The notes beneath the pieces were generated by a model. That model saw only the letters and a list, made by a program, of their open reading frames with translations. It was not told the origin of the DNA and ran no database searches. A program made the translations under genes and the position numbers. Source: Streptomonospora sp. PA3 (GTDB lineage: Bacteria; Actinomycetota; Actinomycetes; Streptosporangiales; Streptosporangiaceae). From it: DNA of 64,000 nucleotides. Location: contig NZ_VTZW01000020.1 in assembly GCF_009728995.1 (NCBI RefSeq), forward strand, positions 122,201 through 186,200, read 5' to 3'. Shown piece by piece: positions 38,408 to 48,626 of this stretch (within the stretch, counting starts at the first letter, position 1; each line of letters begins with the position of its first letter).

Positions 38408-39550
38408 ATGCACAGGGAGCTCTTCGAGACCGAGCACGACCTCTTCCGCGAGTCGGTCGCCGAGTTCCTCAAGCGCGAGGTGGTCCCCTACCACGGGCAG
38501 TGGGAGAAGGACGGCATCGTCCCGCGCGAGGTGTGGACCAAGGCGGGCGGGATGGGCCTGCTCGGGCTGGGCGTCCCCGAGGACTACGGCGGCTCGGGGG
38601 TCACCGACTTCCGGTTCAACGCCGTGGTCTCGGAGGAGATCTGCCGCGTCGGCGCCAGCGGGCTGGGATTCGGGCTGCAGAACGACGTCATCGCGCCCTA
38701 TCTGGTGCGGCTGACCACCGCGGAGCAGCGGCGCCGGTGGCTGCCCGGCTTCTCCTCCGGCGAGCTGATCACGGCCATCGCCATGACCGAGCCGGGCGCG
38801 GGCAGCGATCTGCAGGGCATCAGCACCACCGCCGTGCGCGACGGCGACGACTACGTGCTCAACGGGCAGAAGACGTTCATCACCAACGGGATCAACGCCG
38901 ACCTGGTGATCGTCGTCGCCCGCACCGATCCCGACGCCGGGGCGCACGGGCTGTCGCTGCTGGCCGTGGAGCGGGGCGCGCCGGGCTTCGAGCGCGGCCG
39001 CAACCTGGACAAGATCGGGCTGAAGGCCCAGGACACCGCCGAGCTGTCGTTCACCGACGTGCGCGTGCCGACCGCCAACCTCATCGGGCAGGAGAACCGC
39101 GGGTTCGTCCACCTGATGGAGAACCTGCCGCAGGAGCGGTTGTCGATCGCCGTCGCGGCCACCGCCGGGGCCGAGGCGGTGCTCGCCGAGACCATCGAGT
39201 ACTGCAAGAACCGCACCGCTTTCGGACGTCCGATCAGCAAGTTCCAGAACACCCGATTCGTGCTGGCGGAGTTGGCCACCGAGGTCGACCTGGCGCGCAC
39301 CTACGTCGACCGGGCGATCACCCTGCTCAACCGCGGCGAGCTGACCGTGGAGGACGCGGCGAAGGCCAAGTGGTGGACGACGGAGTTGGCGAATCGGCTC
39401 ATCGACCGGTGCCTTCAGCTCCACGGCGGGTACGGCTACATGATGGAATACCCCGTGGCGAAGGCATGGCAGGACGCCAGGATCCAGTCGATCTTCGGTG
39501 GCACGACTGAGATCATGAAGGAGATCGTGGGGCGCTCGCTGGGCCTGTAG
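38408..39550 (+). CDS. Acyl-CoA dehydrogenase
   Basis: This 380-residue acyl-CoA dehydrogenase is of standard length. Motifs include MTEPGAGSDLQGI (FAD contact), GQKTFITNGINADL, and the C-terminal signature LHGGYGYMMEYPVAKAWQDARI. The catalytic glutamate is expected in FGGTTEIMKEIVGRSLGL, where short- and medium-chain enzymes carry it. The start has a moderate AGGAG at about 9 nt. Upstream it carries the operator also found before the thiolase, supporting a role in inducible fatty-acid or acyl-CoA breakdown. It is followed by a tiny membrane-peptide gene 34 nt downstream. Confidence 0.93.
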   Translation: MHRELFETEHDLFRESVAEFLKREVVPYHGQWEKDGIVPREVWTKAGGMGLLGLGVPEDYGGSGVTDFRFNAVVSEEICRVGASGLGFGLQNDVIAPYLVRLTTAEQRRRWLPGFSSGELITAIAMTEPGAGSDLQGISTTAVRDGDDYVLNGQKTFITNGINADLVIVVARTDPDAGAHGLSLLAVERGAPGFERGRNLDKIGLKAQDTAELSFTDVRVPTANLIGQENRGFVHLMENLPQERLSIAVAATAGAEAVLAETIEYCKNRTAFGRPISKFQNTRFVLAELATEVDLARTYVDRAITLLNRGELTVEDAAKAKWWTTELANRLIDRCLQLHGGYGYMMEYPVAKAWQDARIQSIFGGTTEIMKEIVGRSLGL

Positions 39551-39584
39551 CCACCCTCCGACGGGTCACGGCGAAAGGGTCACG

Positions 39585-39752
39585 ATGAGCGGCGCGTGGG
39601 ACGGGCTGATCGTCCTCGGACTCCTGATCATCCTGCTGGTACTGGGCATCCGCAGACTCCGCCCGCGCATGCACATCCCCTGGACCACGGGCGGCATCGT
39701 GGTGTGCTTCATCTTCGTCGTGCTGCTGCTGTGGGCGTGGTCCAACCGCTGA
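39585..39752 (+). CDS. Small two-span membrane protein (55 residues)
   Basis: A short gene starting at ATG 39585, with AAAGGG 5 nt upstream, encodes 55 residues. It has two hydrophobic helices (LIVLGLLIILLVLGI and IVVCFIFVVLLLWAW) joined by a basic loop RRLRPRMH. Short size, clear ribosome site, G/C-biased wobble positions and placement 34 nt after the acyl-CoA dehydrogenase support a real gene. It is probably an inner-membrane peptide; function is unknown. It ends 31 nt before the convergent SpoIIE phosphatase gene. Confidence 0.65.
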   Translation: MSGAWDGLIVLGLLIILLVLGIRRLRPRMHIPWTTGGIVVCFIFVVLLLWAWSNR

Positions 39753-39783
39753 GGCGAACCGCCCGGCGGCGGTGCGGCCGGGG

Positions 39784-42045
39784 CTACTCCGACTTCAGCG
39801 GGATCTCGAACCAGACGGCCTTGCCGTCGGGGGTGGGCCGCGATCCCCAGCGCGTGGCGAGCTGGTCGACGAGGTAGAGCCCGCGCCCGCCCTCGTCGTC
39901 GGCGCCGGCGCTGCGGATGCGCGGCAGCCGCAGGTCGCGGTCGAAGACCTCGACCCACACCGAGGCGGCGCCCCGGCGCAGTCGCAGCAGGAACTCGCTG
40001 GGCTGGGGCCCCTCGCCGTCGTCCTCGGAGGCCTCCTCCAGCAGGTCCGACCAGTCCTCGTCGAAGTCGTCGCCCTCGGCGTCGTCGCCGAAGTCGCCGC
40101 GGTCGAGCGCCGCCGCGGAGTCGCGCACTCCGTCGGCGGTGAACTCGCGGCGCACGGGGTGGGGGGTGGCGTGTATGACCACGTTGGTGACGATCTCCGA
40201 GACCAGCAGGCAGGCCAGCTCGGCCTGGTCGCGGTCCATCCCCCAGTTCTTGAACGTGCTGGAGGCCAGGTGGCGCGCATCGCCGACGGTGGGGGCCTCG
40301 GCGATGAACCAGCCCTCCTCCATGGCGAGTTCGCCGGGGTGGGTGCGCACGACCAGCAGCGCGGTGTCGTCGTCGATCTCGCCGGGGACGGCGGTGACGG
40401 CGGTCTGGGCGATCTGCTCGACGTCCTTGCCGGCGACCTCCGTGACGCGCGTGCGCAGCTGCTCCAGCGAGCGCTGGACGTCGATGGAGCCGCCGATCGG
40501 GCGGCGGTCGACCAGGCCGTCGGTGTAGAGCAGCAGGGTGGCCCCCGCGGGCAGCTCCAGCTCGGCCTGGTGGTAGACGGCGTCGTCGTAGGGGGCGCCG
40601 CGGAGCTTGACCCCCAGCAGGGTGTCGGAGACCTCCAGCGCCAGTTCCTCCACGCTGCCTTCGCAGATGAGCAGCGGCGCCTGATGCCCGGCGTTGGCAT
40701 AGGACAACTGGCGCGACCAGGCGTCGTAGACCAGGTACAGGCAGCTCACACTGGGCACCCAGGTGCCGCCGGAGCCGTCGGGCCGGCCCAGCCGGCGCAC
40801 CCATTCGTCCAGTTCGCGCAGGATGTCGGCGGGTTCGCGGTCGGCCTGGGCGAACGCGCGCAGCGCGGCCCGCAGCTGGCCCATGACCGCGGCCGCGTGC
40901 GGTCCGCGGCCCTCGACGTCGCCGATGACGATGCCCACGCGCCCGGCCGAGAGCGGGATGACGTCGTAGAAGTCGCCGCCGACCTGGGTCTGGATGCCGT
41001 GGCCGTGCGCCTCCAGCGGTTTGGCCGGCACGTAGCGGTGGGCGATGGACAGGCCGTCGAAGGGCGGGAACGAGCGGGGAAGCAGGCTGTGCTGGAAGGC
41101 CAGCGCGGTGCTGCGCTCCTCCTCGAACAGGCGCGCGTTGTCGATGGCCAGGGCCACTCGCGAGGCGAGGGCGCCGACGAGGTCGCGGTCGAAGTCGCCG
41201 TAGCGGGTCTTCTGGCGCGGGGACAGCCGGGACAGGGCGAGCGTGAGCACGCCCAGGAGTTCACCGCGGGCGCGCAGCGGCGCCGCGATGGCCGAGGTCA
41301 CCCCCACCTGCTCGGCCACGCGGGACGAGCGCTTGTCGTCGGTCTCGGCGGCGTAGGAGTAGTCGCCGACCAGGACGGTCTCCATGCGCCGCATCGCGGT
41401 GTAGACGAAGTGGCGGTCGGGGTAGCGGACCTCCTCGCCGACGTCGAACCAGGTGCCGGGCGGAGGGGTCCAGCCCTCGGCGTGCACGGAGGTGCGGCGG
41501 ATGAGGCGGTCGTGGTCGAAGAGGTCTATGAAGCAGTGGTCGGCGAACTGCGGGACGAGGATCTCGGCGACGGCCTTCATGGTGGAGTCGAACTCCAGCG
41601 AGCCCGCCAGGCGGTTGCTGACGCGCTCCAGCAGGCCGTAGAGGTCCTCGACGCGGCCGCTGCGCAGCGCCTCGCCGACGAAGGCGACGAAGCCCTGCAC
41701 GTCGCCGGCGGAGTCGCGCATCGGCACGGCGTTCACGCGCACGTGCAGCCAGGAGGAGTCGGGCCGCATGACGGCGAAGGTGCCGTCCCAGGTCTCGCCC
41801 CGCAGCGTGCGCCGGGCCAGCTGGTTGACACGCTCCAGGTCGGACTCCTGGATGCCCAGGTCCATCAGCGTGATGCCGCGCGGGTCGGCGTCGTCGGGGA
41901 GTCCGAAAAGCTCGCGCGCGAAGCGGTTGACGTAGCGCAGACGACTGGCGCGGTCGGCCACGAGGACGGCGATCTGCGCCTGCTCGAAGACCGCGTCCCC
42001 GGTGAGGGCGTCGTCGTCGTAGAAGGCTTCCCCCCGTCGGTTCAT
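39784..42045 (-). CDS. SpoIIE/PP2C phosphatase with PAS, GAF and anti-sigma kinase domains
   Basis: This 753-residue signalling protein has, in order, a PAS domain (about residues 15-125), a GAF domain (about 150-310), a PP2C-type SpoIIE phosphatase domain (about 330-540) and a C-terminal HATPase domain related to RsbW anti-sigma kinases (about 590-750). Metal-binding aspartates appear in GGDFYDV, IGDVEGRG and IDDDTALLVV; the ATPase has ELACLLVSEIVTNVVIHA and DDEGGRGLYLV. A very acidic insert of about 35 residues sits inside the kinase domain. Such proteins control anti-sigma antagonists. No sigma factor or antagonist gene is adjacent. Confidence 0.9.
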   Translation of the reverse strand: MNRRGEAFYDDDALTGDAVFEQAQIAVLVADRASRLRYVNRFARELFGLPDDADPRGITLMDLGIQESDLERVNQLARRTLRGETWDGTFAVMRPDSSWLHVRVNAVPMRDSAGDVQGFVAFVGEALRSGRVEDLYGLLERVSNRLAGSLEFDSTMKAVAEILVPQFADHCFIDLFDHDRLIRRTSVHAEGWTPPPGTWFDVGEEVRYPDRHFVYTAMRRMETVLVGDYSYAAETDDKRSSRVAEQVGVTSAIAAPLRARGELLGVLTLALSRLSPRQKTRYGDFDRDLVGALASRVALAIDNARLFEEERSTALAFQHSLLPRSFPPFDGLSIAHRYVPAKPLEAHGHGIQTQVGGDFYDVIPLSAGRVGIVIGDVEGRGPHAAAVMGQLRAALRAFAQADREPADILRELDEWVRRLGRPDGSGGTWVPSVSCLYLVYDAWSRQLSYANAGHQAPLLICEGSVEELALEVSDTLLGVKLRGAPYDDAVYHQAELELPAGATLLLYTDGLVDRRPIGGSIDVQRSLEQLRTRVTEVAGKDVEQIAQTAVTAVPGEIDDDTALLVVRTHPGELAMEEGWFIAEAPTVGDARHLASSTFKNWGMDRDQAELACLLVSEIVTNVVIHATPHPVRREFTADGVRDSAAALDRGDFGDDAEGDDFDEDWSDLLEEASEDDGEGPQPSEFLLRLRRGAASVWVEVFDRDLRLPRIRSAGADDEGGRGLYLVDQLATRWGSRPTPDGKAVWFEIPLKSE

Positions 42046-42239
42046 TCAGCCGCCACCTCGACCTCACCGGCCGCGGTCACGATGCCGCGCCGTACGGTCC
42101 GTTCTGCCCCGGCGCGGCGGCCCCGATCGCGCCGGGAACCGCGCGCCATTGGCAGAGCATAGCCCGACCTCGCAGGTATCTGCAGAGCAACGTGACATTT
42201 CGGCCCCGCGACCCCCGCGTGCGCAGGGGGCGGGGGCGA

Positions 42240-42950
42240 TCAGGGCTTGGTGACGAAAATGTGGCTGGCGATCTGCCGGGACAGTTCGCTGGGCTCGCCA
42301 TCCTTGCCGGTACCACCAATCACCTGTACGCCGTTGTCGCTCTCGACGAGAGCCACTTCCTGCTCGGGTTGTACCCCGGCGCGCTTGAGATCCAGCATGA
42401 CCTCCGGATCGCTCTGCAGCTGCTCGCTGATGCGCCGGACCTTCACCCGGGTCTCGGTGCCGTTGGCGACGTCGAGCATCGGCACGATGGACTCGCCGGA
42501 GAAGGGCTCGGGGGCGTAGTCGGCCAGGCCCAGCTCCTCCAGCGCGGGGATGGGGTTGCCGTGGGGGCAGACCGACGGCGCGTTGAGCAGGCGGACGAGG
42601 CGCTCCTCGACGGCCTCGGAGATGACGTGCTCCCAGCGGCAGGCCTCGACGTGGACGTCCTCCCAGGGCAGGCCGATGACGTCGACCAGCAGCCGCTCGG
42701 CCAGGCGGTGCTTGCGCATCACGTGGGTGGCCAGGCGGCGGCCTTCGTCGGTCATGACCAGATGGCGGTCGTTCTCGACCCGCAGCAGGCCGTCGCGCTC
42801 CATGCGGGCGACGGTCTGGCTGACCGTGGGACCGCTCTGCTGGAGGCGCTCGGCGATGCGCGCCCGCAGGGGCACGATGCCTTCCTCCTCCAGCTCGAAG
42901 ATCGTACGCAGGTACATCTCCGTCGTGTCGATAAGCCCGTGTGCGGTCAA
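42240..42950 (-). CDS. ideR: IdeR-like iron-dependent repressor (DtxR family)
   Basis: This metalloregulator of about 236 residues is close to mycobacterial IdeR over its whole length. It has an N-terminal winged helix (GLIDTTEMYLRTIFELEEEG, RIAERLQQSGPTVSQTVARM), a dimerisation domain with metal ligands in RKHRLAERLL and the EACRWEH segment, and a C-terminal SH3-like domain. It should repress iron uptake and induce storage when Fe2+ is plentiful. The start is probably TTG 42950, since GGGGAGG lies about 7 nt upstream; ATG 42968 overlaps that site. No classical iron box was seen in this window. Confidence 0.88.
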   Translation of the reverse strand: MTAHGLIDTTEMYLRTIFELEEEGIVPLRARIAERLQQSGPTVSQTVARMERDGLLRVENDRHLVMTDEGRRLATHVMRKHRLAERLLVDVIGLPWEDVHVEACRWEHVISEAVEERLVRLLNAPSVCPHGNPIPALEELGLADYAPEPFSGESIVPMLDVANGTETRVKVRRISEQLQSDPEVMLDLKRAGVQPEQEVALVESDNGVQVIGGTGKDGEPSELSRQIASHIFVTKP

Positions 42951-42976
42951 GGCTCCCCCTCCCCTCATGGGCCGTC

Positions 42977-43000
42977 GAGAGTCGACGACGGCAGACTCTC
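42977..43000. promoter_or_regulatory. Inverted repeat in the ideR leader
   Basis: GAGAGTC (42977-42983) and GACTCTC (42994-43000) are perfect 7-bp arms with a 10-nt spacer, 27 nt upstream of the TTG start. It could be an operator or a leader hairpin. It does not resemble the DtxR/IdeR iron box. Confidence 0.4.
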
Positions 43001-43210
43001 AACACAGACCGGCCGCACGGGATTCCGGCTGCCCCCGGAGCATGCCCGGATGGGAAACCGACCGCTGCGCCCTGGCCGCGGGAGCGGCCACCGATGCCCA
43101 TCATCATACCCCGGCAACGGACAACCCACTTCGCCGCAATGTGCCGAGTACCACACCCGGCGGGGCGACCGGAACCCGGGTCCGCGATCGCCCTCGCCGC
43201 CCGGACCAGG

Positions 43211-43876
43211 TTAGGGCGCGAGCCGGTCCAGCTCCCAATCGCCCTCGGCCGGGCCGCCGGCGGCGAGGGTGTAGCAGAAGCGGTCGTGCATCCGGTCGGC
43301 CCGGCCCTGCCAGAACTCGACCTCTTCCACGAGGATGCGGTAGCCGCCCCAGTAGGAGGGCCGGGGGATCTCCTCCACGCCCGACCACACGTCCGCGAAT
43401 TCGGCGTAGAGCGCGTCCAGCGCGGCGCGGTCGGCGACGCGGTGGGACTGGCGCTCGCTGGCCCAGGCGCCGATCTGCGAACCGCGCGGCCGGGAGTGGA
43501 AGTAGGCGTCGTTCTCGGCGTCGGTGAGGCGCTGGGCACGGCCCGCGACCTGCACCTGGCGGCGCATCGCGTGCCAGGGGAACACCGCCGAGACGCGCGG
43601 CTCGTCGTCCAGCGCCCGGCCCTTGCGGGAACCGTAGTTGGTAAAAAACCGCAGACCGGAGCGGTCGTAGCCCTTGAGCAGGACGGTCCGCGCCCGGGGC
43701 GCGCCGCTCGGTTCGACCGTGGCCACGACCATGGCGTTGGGCTCGGTCAGCCCCGCGGCGCGGGCCTGGGTGAACCACCTGTGGAACTGCTCCATCGGGT
43801 GGGCGGCGAGGTCGGCCCTGCGCAGGGGCGGGCCCTCGTAGGGCTGCCGCAGCCCCGCCGGATCGCAGTCGTTCAC
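43211..43876 (-). CDS. pdxH: Pyridoxamine 5'-phosphate oxidase
   Basis: This 221-residue FMN enzyme makes pyridoxal phosphate from PNP or PMP. Family marks are NAMVVATVEPSGAPRARTVLLKGYD (shown partly as VLLKGYDRSGLRFFTNY), SRKGRALDDEPR and SYWGGYRILVEEVEFWQG. The PLP-contact arginine region RADRMHDRF is followed by a C-terminal LDRLAP, the usual PdxH ending. GTG 43876 has GAGG about 10 nt upstream. It is divergent from the citrate synthase gene by 147 bp. Confidence 0.93.
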   Translation of the reverse strand: MNDCDPAGLRQPYEGPPLRRADLAAHPMEQFHRWFTQARAAGLTEPNAMVVATVEPSGAPRARTVLLKGYDRSGLRFFTNYGSRKGRALDDEPRVSAVFPWHAMRRQVQVAGRAQRLTDAENDAYFHSRPRGSQIGAWASERQSHRVADRAALDALYAEFADVWSGVEEIPRPSYWGGYRILVEEVEFWQGRADRMHDRFCYTLAAGGPAEGDWELDRLAP

Positions 43877-43953
43877 AAGGGAGCATCCTCACACGGTCTG
43901 CGGGGTAGGCGCTAGCTGGAGAACCGCCCGACCAGTGGCACCGCGTGCGATCG

Positions 43954-43959
43954 TAACCT
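43954..43959 (+). promoter_or_regulatory. Candidate -10 for the citrate synthase gene
   Basis: TAACCT lies 64 nt before the ATG at 44024, within the pdxH/citA divergent region. A GGAGGA ribosome site is present next to the start, so this message would have a normal leader. Confidence 0.35.
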
Positions 43960-44023
43960 GACAGCACGGGCCGCCGGACTCACCCGGATCCGGCCGGACC
44001 GCGACACTACGGAGGACGCCGGT

Positions 44024-45130
44024 ATGTCGGACTTCAAACCCGGGCTCGAAGGAGTCGTGGCGTTCGAGACCAAGATCGCCGAACCGGACAAGGAGGGCGG
44101 CGCCCTCCGCTACCGGGGCGTCGACATCGAGGACCTGGTGGGCCGCACGGCCTTCGGGCGCGTCTGGGGCCTGCTGGTCGACGACGGCTTCTACCCCGGA
44201 CTGCCCTTCGCCGAGCCGGTGGCCCAGGTGGTGCGCAGCGCCGACATCCGCGTCGACGTGCAGAGCACGCTGGCGGCCCTGGCCCCGCTGTGGGGCTTCA
44301 AACCGCTGTTGGACTCCGACGACGAGGAGGCCCGCGACGACCTCGCGCGGGCGGCCGCGGCGGTGCTCTCGGTCACCGCCCAGTCCGCGCGCGGAGACCT
44401 GCCCGAGGTGCCACGCGCCCGCATCGAGGAGGGCTCCTCGGTGGTCGAGCGGTTCATGATCCAGCTGCGCGGCGAACCCGACCCGCGGCACGTCAGGGCC
44501 GTCGACGCCTACTGGACCTCCGCCGCCGAGCACGGCATGAACGCCTCGACCTTCACCGCCCGGGTGATCGCCTCCACCGGCGCCGACGTCGCGGCGGCCC
44601 TGTCGGGCGCCGTGGGCGCCATGTCCGGCCCGCTGCACGGCGGCGCGCCGGCGCGGGTGCTGCACATGCTCGACGAGACCGAGCGCATCGGCGACGCGCG
44701 CACCTTCGTGACCCGCGCCCTGGACCGGGGCGAGCGCCTGATGGGCTTCGGCCACCGGGTCTACCGCGCCGAGGACCCGCGGGCGCGGGTGCTGCGCCGC
44801 ACCGCCGAGGAGCTCGGCGCGCCGCGCTTCGAGGCGGCCGCGGCCCTGGAGGATGCCGCCCTGGAGGAGCTGCACGCGCGCAAGCCCGACCGGGTGCTGG
44901 CCACCAACGTCGAGTACTGGGCTGCGGTCGTCCTGGACTGCGCCGAGATCCCGACCGAGATGTTCACCGCCATGTTCACCTGCGCCCGCACCGCGGGCTG
45001 GGCGGCCCACATCCTGGAGCAGAAGCAGACCGGCCGCCTGGTCCGCCCCAGCGCCCGCTACACCGGCCCCACCGCCCGCGACATCCACGACGTCCCGGGA
45101 GCCCGGGAGGCCCTGGCGCAGGGGGTGTGA
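44024..45130 (+). CDS. citA: Citrate synthase 2 (CitA type)
   Basis: This 368-residue enzyme condenses acetyl-CoA and oxaloacetate. It matches the short actinobacterial CitA form (N-terminal LEGVVAFETKIAEPDK and GGALRYRGVDIEDLV). Active-site histidines lie in SGPLHGGAPARVL and MGFGHRVYRAEDPR, and the catalytic acidic region is NVEYWAAVVLD. The main hexameric citrate synthase would be elsewhere, so this may be the second isozyme. ATG 44024 has GGAGGA about 11 nt upstream. It is followed by an AT-richer region and a broken mobile-type gene. Confidence 0.92.
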   Translation: MSDFKPGLEGVVAFETKIAEPDKEGGALRYRGVDIEDLVGRTAFGRVWGLLVDDGFYPGLPFAEPVAQVVRSADIRVDVQSTLAALAPLWGFKPLLDSDDEEARDDLARAAAAVLSVTAQSARGDLPEVPRARIEEGSSVVERFMIQLRGEPDPRHVRAVDAYWTSAAEHGMNASTFTARVIASTGADVAAALSGAVGAMSGPLHGGAPARVLHMLDETERIGDARTFVTRALDRGERLMGFGHRVYRAEDPRARVLRRTAEELGAPRFEAAAALEDAALEELHARKPDRVLATNVEYWAAVVLDCAEIPTEMFTAMFTCARTAGWAAHILEQKQTGRLVRPSARYTGPTARDIHDVPGAREALAQGV

Positions 45131-45314
45131 GGCGGCGAACAGCACCTCCGGACACCCGAACACACGTCCGAAAAGGCTCCGCGGCGACGCGATCGCGGAT
45201 CCTTCCTTTCGCCCGATTCACCACAAAGACGAAGTCACAAAAAGAGACAAAAACCTGATCTCCCGATGGGATTCCGGCGACAGCCTCGTTGAAGTCACCC
45301 GGAACCCGAAAAAA

Positions 45315-45353
45315 GGAACAGGAAAGCGGAGAGCGAGTTTCCCTACCTGTTCC
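45315..45353. other. Inverted repeat upstream of the frameshifted gene
   Basis: GGAACAGG (45315-45322) and CCTGTTCC (45346-45353) are perfect 8-bp arms around a 23-nt loop, 22 nt before the ATG of the Rpn-like pseudogene. The surrounding 200 bp are lower in GC than the window average, so it may belong to the same acquired segment. Confidence 0.45.
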
Positions 45354-45375
45354 GAATCCGGTTAACGTCCACGCC

Positions 45376-46231
45376 ATGCCCGGACACAACCATGAGGCCC
45401 AAGTCCTCCTTCTCCAGGACCAGCCGGAGATCTCCCCGATCCTCCTGGCGAGACACGTTCGGCATGGACCTCCCCGACTACGCGCACGCCCATACCGGCT
45501 GCGGCGATTCCACGTCGTTCGCGCTCAAGCCGACCAAGGCGGACCAGGTTAGCGTCCTGCGCGCCGACGACGGCACCGTGGTGACGGCGATCGTCACCGA
45601 GGTCCAGCAGGGAAAAGACGACGAGAAGCACTACACGTGGCCGCTCTACGTCGCCACGATCCGCGAGCGACTGGGCTGCCCAGTGCATCTGCTGGTGATC
45701 TGCGTCGACCGCAAGGTCGCCGAGTGGGCGAGCACTCCCATCGGCGGTGTCTACGACAGCCTCCGCCTGCACGTATCCGTCCTCGGCCCCGACAACGCCC
45801 CGGTGGTCGACGACATCGAACAGGCGCGCCGGCTGCCCGGATTGTCAGTACTGTCCGCTGTCATGCACAACGACAACCACCGCGTTCTGGATGCCACACA
45901 GGCGGCTCTGGACAGCGTTCCGAAAGAACACATGAGGCAGTACCATAAATTCATCGAGGCGCACCTCGACAAAGAGGCGTCGCGGTACTGGAGGGAACAG
46001 ATGCAGACCGAGCAGTACAGCTGGCAGAGCGAGATCGCGCGGGGATTCATCGCCGAGGGAGAGGCCCGCGGAGAGGCCAACGCCATCATCCAGGTCCTCG
46101 ACGTCAGGGGGGTCCACCTCACTGACGAGCAGCGCGAGACCGTCCTCACCTGCACCGACCTCGACCAACTCAACATCTGGCTCAAACGCGCCGCAAACGC
46201 CGCCACCGCCCGCGACGTCTTCACCCCTTGA
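45376..46231 (+). pseudogene. Frameshifted Rpn/PD-(D/E)XK-like family gene
   Basis: This gene belongs to an actinobacterial family of about 280 residues related to Rpn (transposase-like) nucleases. The typical start MPGHNHEAQVLLLQDQPEI is read from ATG 45376. The typical continuation DTFGMDLPDYAHAHTG is in another frame. One extra G in the GG at 45447-45448 explains the shift; without it the protein reads ...SPILLRDTFGMD. The core has EVQQGKDDEKHYTWPLY and LLVICVDRKVAEW, and the end TCTDLDQLNIWLKRA. The break may be true decay, a sequencing error or slippage. These genes are often strain-specific and numerous. Confidence 0.75.
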
Positions 46232-46283
46232 CAGCCGCCCGCGGCACCCTCAACCGCCGCCCTCGCTGCGCAAACGCCCCTAA

Positions 46284-47456
<1,173 letters not shown>

Positions 47457-47543
47457 GCGGCGACCGGCGCGCGCCGGTCCGCACGTGCGCCCTGCGGCGC
47501 GGGTGCGGCCGGTTCGCGCGATCGGACGCGACACGGTACACCT

Positions 47544-47580
47544 GATGGCCTGCCCGGACGCGGCGTCCGGGCAGGCCATC
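47544..47580 (+). terminator. Strong terminator hairpin after serC
   Basis: An almost uninterrupted 37-bp palindrome, GATGGCCTGCCCGGACGC and its reverse complement around a single G, lies 88 nt past the serC stop. The physical loop would be a few nt of the GC centre. No T-run follows; this is typical of high-GC terminators. Confidence 0.75.
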
Positions 47581-47630
47581 ACTTGCGAGCGGGTGCCGCG
47601 GCGGCGCGGCGATCGAGAACGGATGCGGCT

Positions 47631-48626
47631 GTGCGCAGAAACAAGCAGGAGCCCGAGCTCAAGATCATCTCGCATCGGGGCGCGTCCGGGCACCGCCCCG
47701 AGCACACGCTGGCCTCCTATGAGCTGGGAGCCCGCGTGGGCGGCGACTTCATGGAGATCGACCTGGTCGCCACGGCCGACGGCGTGCTGGTGGCCCGGCA
47801 CGAGGCCGAGATCGGCGGCACGACCGACGTCGCCGACCGGCCCGAGTTCGCCGACCGCCGCACCACCCGCACCGTCGACGGCCGGGAGTACACCGGCTGG
47901 TTCGCCCACGACTTCACCCTCGACGAGCTGAAGGCACTGCGCGCCACCGAGCGCATCCCCGACATCCGCCCGGACAACGCGGCGCACGACGGCGCCTACG
48001 AGATCCCCACGCTCCAGGAGATCATCGACCTGGCCAAGCGGATGACCAAGGAACTGGGCCGGCGCATCGGGGTCTACCCCGAGACCAAGCACCCGGCCTA
48101 CCACTCCGGCCTGGGCCTGGACCTGGAGCCGCCCCTGCTGGCCGCGCTGCTGGACAACGGGCTGGCCGGGCCCGAGCCCGAGCTTCCGGTGTTCCTGCAG
48201 TCCTTCGAGAGCGACAGCCTGCGCAAGCTCGCCGACGCGGGCGTGCCCCGCGTCTTCCTGCTGGGCACCGAGGAGCACTGGCGGCCCTTCCTCACCCCCG
48301 ATGGGCTGGCGCAGGTCGCGGAGTTCGCCGAGGCCATCGGCCCGGCCAAGGACCTGGTGGTCCCCCGCGACGACGAGGGCAACCTCGGTGAGCCCACCTC
48401 GCTGGTCGGCGACGCCCACGCGGCCGGCCTGCTCGTCCACCCCTGGACCTTCCGCAGCGAGAACCGCTTCCTGCCGACCGATCTGCGCAGCGGGGGCGGC
48501 CCCGGCGACTTCGGCGGGTTCGCCGCCGAGTACGAGGCGTTCTTCGCCGCCGGGGTCGACGGCGTGTTCACCGACCACTCGCGCCACGCCTTCCTGGCCC
48601 GCGAGATCTACCTGGAAGAGGCATGA
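47631..48626 (+). CDS. Glycerophosphodiester phosphodiesterase family protein
   Basis: This 331-residue TIM-barrel phosphodiesterase of the GDPD/GlpQ family hydrolyses glycerophosphodiesters to glycerol-3-phosphate. It has the catalytic ISHRGASGHRPEHT segment, metal-binding acidic residues in MEIDLVATADGVLVARHE, PETKHP and the C-terminal GVDGVFTDHS. There is no signal peptide, so it is probably cytoplasmic. The GTG at 47631 begins close to the fold; GTG 47583 would only add an Arg/Ala leader. Its stop overlaps the ATG of the kinase gene by 4 nt (ATGA), so the two are co-translated. Confidence 0.9.
   Translation: MRRNKQEPELKIISHRGASGHRPEHTLASYELGARVGGDFMEIDLVATADGVLVARHEAEIGGTTDVADRPEFADRRTTRTVDGREYTGWFAHDFTLDELKALRATERIPDIRPDNAAHDGAYEIPTLQEIIDLAKRMTKELGRRIGVYPETKHPAYHSGLGLDLEPPLLAALLDNGLAGPEPELPVFLQSFESDSLRKLADAGVPRVFLLGTEEHWRPFLTPDGLAQVAEFAEAIGPAKDLVVPRDDEGNLGEPTSLVGDAHAAGLLVHPWTFRSENRFLPTDLRSGGGPGDFGGFAAEYEAFFAAGVDGVFTDHSRHAFLAREIYLEEA

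Noticed and set aside
38183..39424. Upstream in-frame extension of the MFS-winged-helix gene to 1095 codons
   Set aside because: The extra part lies antisense to the well-supported acyl-CoA dehydrogenase and has no domain. The real start is ATG 38182 just before the first membrane span.
42951..43210. Iron box near ideR
   Set aside because: No TTAGGTTAGGCTAACCTAA-like 19-mer was found; the GAGAGTC repeat does not fit that consensus.
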